A stretch of 64,000 nt of DNA, taken from Blastococcus sp. TF02A-30 (lineage in GTDB: Bacteria > Actinomycetota > Actinomycetes > Mycobacteriales > Geodermatophilaceae). The stretch lies in assembly GCF_003319185.1 (NCBI RefSeq), contig NZ_QOHJ01000004.1, forward strand, positions 62,001-126,000. Direction: 5' to 3'. The notes beneath the pieces are model-generated. The model saw only the letters and a program-made list of their open reading frames with translations, was not told the origin of the DNA and did no database searches. The stretch's first letter is position 1, and the number at the start of each line of letters is the position of its first letter. Positions 63,237-64,000 of this stretch are shown one piece after another. Both the position numbers and the translations under genes were made by a program.

Positions 63237-64000
63237 ATGACGGCGATCGACGCGCAGCCCGCTCCCCCGGAGGCCACCGCCCCGCGCCGTCCGTCGCTGT
63301 CGCCCAGCCGCGCGGCGGACTTCAAGACCTGCCCGCTGCTGTACCGCTTCCGGACCATCGACCGGCTGCCCGAGCGCAAGTCGCTCGCGGCGGTCCGCGG
63401 CACCCTCGTGCACAGCGTGCTGGAGAAGCTGTACGACCTGCCGGCCGCCCAGCGGACGCCGGAGAGCGCCCTGGAGCTGGTCGAGCCGGCCTGGGCGGAG
63501 CTGCGCGACGAGCCGGGCATCGCCGAGCTGTTCGAGACCTCCCAGGACGACGGCGCCGAGACCGACGCGAACGCCCCCGAGTCGGTGGCCGCCTGGCTCG
63601 CCTCGGCCGGGAAGCTGGTCGAGAAGTACTTCACCCTCGAGGACCCGCGGCGCATCGAGCCGCACGGTCGCGAGGAGCTGGTCGAGGTGACGCTGCCCGA
63701 CGGCCTGCTGCTGCGCGGCTACGTCGACCGGCTGGACGTCGCCCCGAACGGTGCGCTGCGGGTGGTCGACTACAAGACCGGCTCGATGCCCCGCGAGGCG
63801 TTCGAGGCCAAGGCGCTGTTCCAGATGAAGTTCTACGCGCTGGTGCTGTGGCGCACCCGCGGCGTGGTCGCCGCCCAGCTCAAGCTGCTGTACCTCGGCG
63901 ACGGCGACGCGCTCACCTACGCGCCCGACGAGGCCGAGCTGGTGCGCTTCGAGCGCACCCTGCTGGCCATCTGGGCGGCGATCGAGCGGGCCGTCGCCAC
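63237..64000 (+). CDS. RecB-family PD-(D/E)XK exonuclease, 5' part
   Basis: The gene is cut by the right edge; about 254 codons are visible from ATG 63237. LSPSRAADFKTCPLLYRFRTIDRLPE is the iron-sulfur or RecB-like entry helix region, HSVLEKLYDLP and LRGYVDRLDVAPNGALRVVDYKTG contain the GVDR-like loop and the catalytic D-x-K (VDYKTG). Such stand-alone RecB nuclease domains act in DNA repair. It shares a divergent 95-bp region with trmI. Confidence 0.9.
   Translation, partial: MTAIDAQPAPPEATAPRRPSLSPSRAADFKTCPLLYRFRTIDRLPERKSLAAVRGTLVHSVLEKLYDLPAAQRTPESALELVEPAWAELRDEPGIAELFETSQDDGAETDANAPESVAAWLASAGKLVEKYFTLEDPRRIEPHGREELVEVTLPDGLLLRGYVDRLDVAPNGALRVVDYKTGSMPREAFEAKALFQMKFYALVLWRTRGVVAAQLKLLYLGDGDALTYAPDEAELVRFERTLLAIWAAIERAVA

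Overview
The window is a very GC-rich actinobacterial chromosome segment. Pup, the 20S proteasome, Mpa, PafA, Dop, RbpA, an F420-type oxidoreductase and an actinobacterial LexA box all point that way. The style of the locus fits the Geodermatophilaceae or a close relative, but the genus cannot be fixed from sequence alone. I count 65 protein genes, the first and last cut by the window edges. I saw no rRNA, tRNA, CRISPR array, insertion sequence or prophage.

Layout. 1-17.8 kb: housekeeping and small regulatory genes (end of a MerR regulator, gcvP, DinB-like protein, pantothenate kinase, a beta-phosphoglucomutase/GH65 operon, a LysE exporter, a NarL-type two-component pair, an ABC exporter). 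17.83-17.86 kb: a 28-bp dif-like XerCD site in a 500-bp gene-free gap. 18-26.5 kb: small lipoprotein, GDPD/acyltransferase/MFS/thymidine kinase run, rbpA with a sigma-R type promoter, then fxsA and a lipoprotein-modification pair (lnt and polyprenol-phosphate mannose synthase). 26.8-33.6 kb: lysine aminomutase locus, kamA divergent from a five-gene overlapping operon kdd-amidohydrolase-kamD-kamE-kal. 33.7-43.1 kb: acetyl- and acyltransferases, a glutamate-cysteine-ligase-like enzyme, a DUF222 HNH nuclease, and a LexA-boxed radical SAM gene carrying an intein. 43.2-63.1 kb: the conserved proteasome and DNA-damage neighbourhood (helY, tatC, tatA, pafC, pafB, pafA, prcA, prcB, endonuclease VII-like gene, pup, dop, mpa, trmI). 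The right edge cuts a RecB-like nuclease.

The main structural finding is that this is a replication terminus. The heptamer GGGGGAG was counted by eye. Left of the dif-like site it occurs 13 times on the + strand and never on the - strand. To the right it occurs 23 times on the - strand and twice on the +, both exceptions within about 2 kb of dif. It ignores gene direction, so it behaves like an FtsK-orienting (KOPS/AIMS-type) signal pointing at dif from both sides. On the right, 33 of 46 genes read toward dif.

Start sites fall into two classes. Many genes have TANNNT ending 6-8 nt before GTG or ATG, as expected for leaderless transcripts; others have a clear Shine-Dalgarno. Convergent gene pairs are mostly separated by strong GC hairpins without U-tracts.

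All coordinates, counts and motif matches were read by eye; no database search was run.
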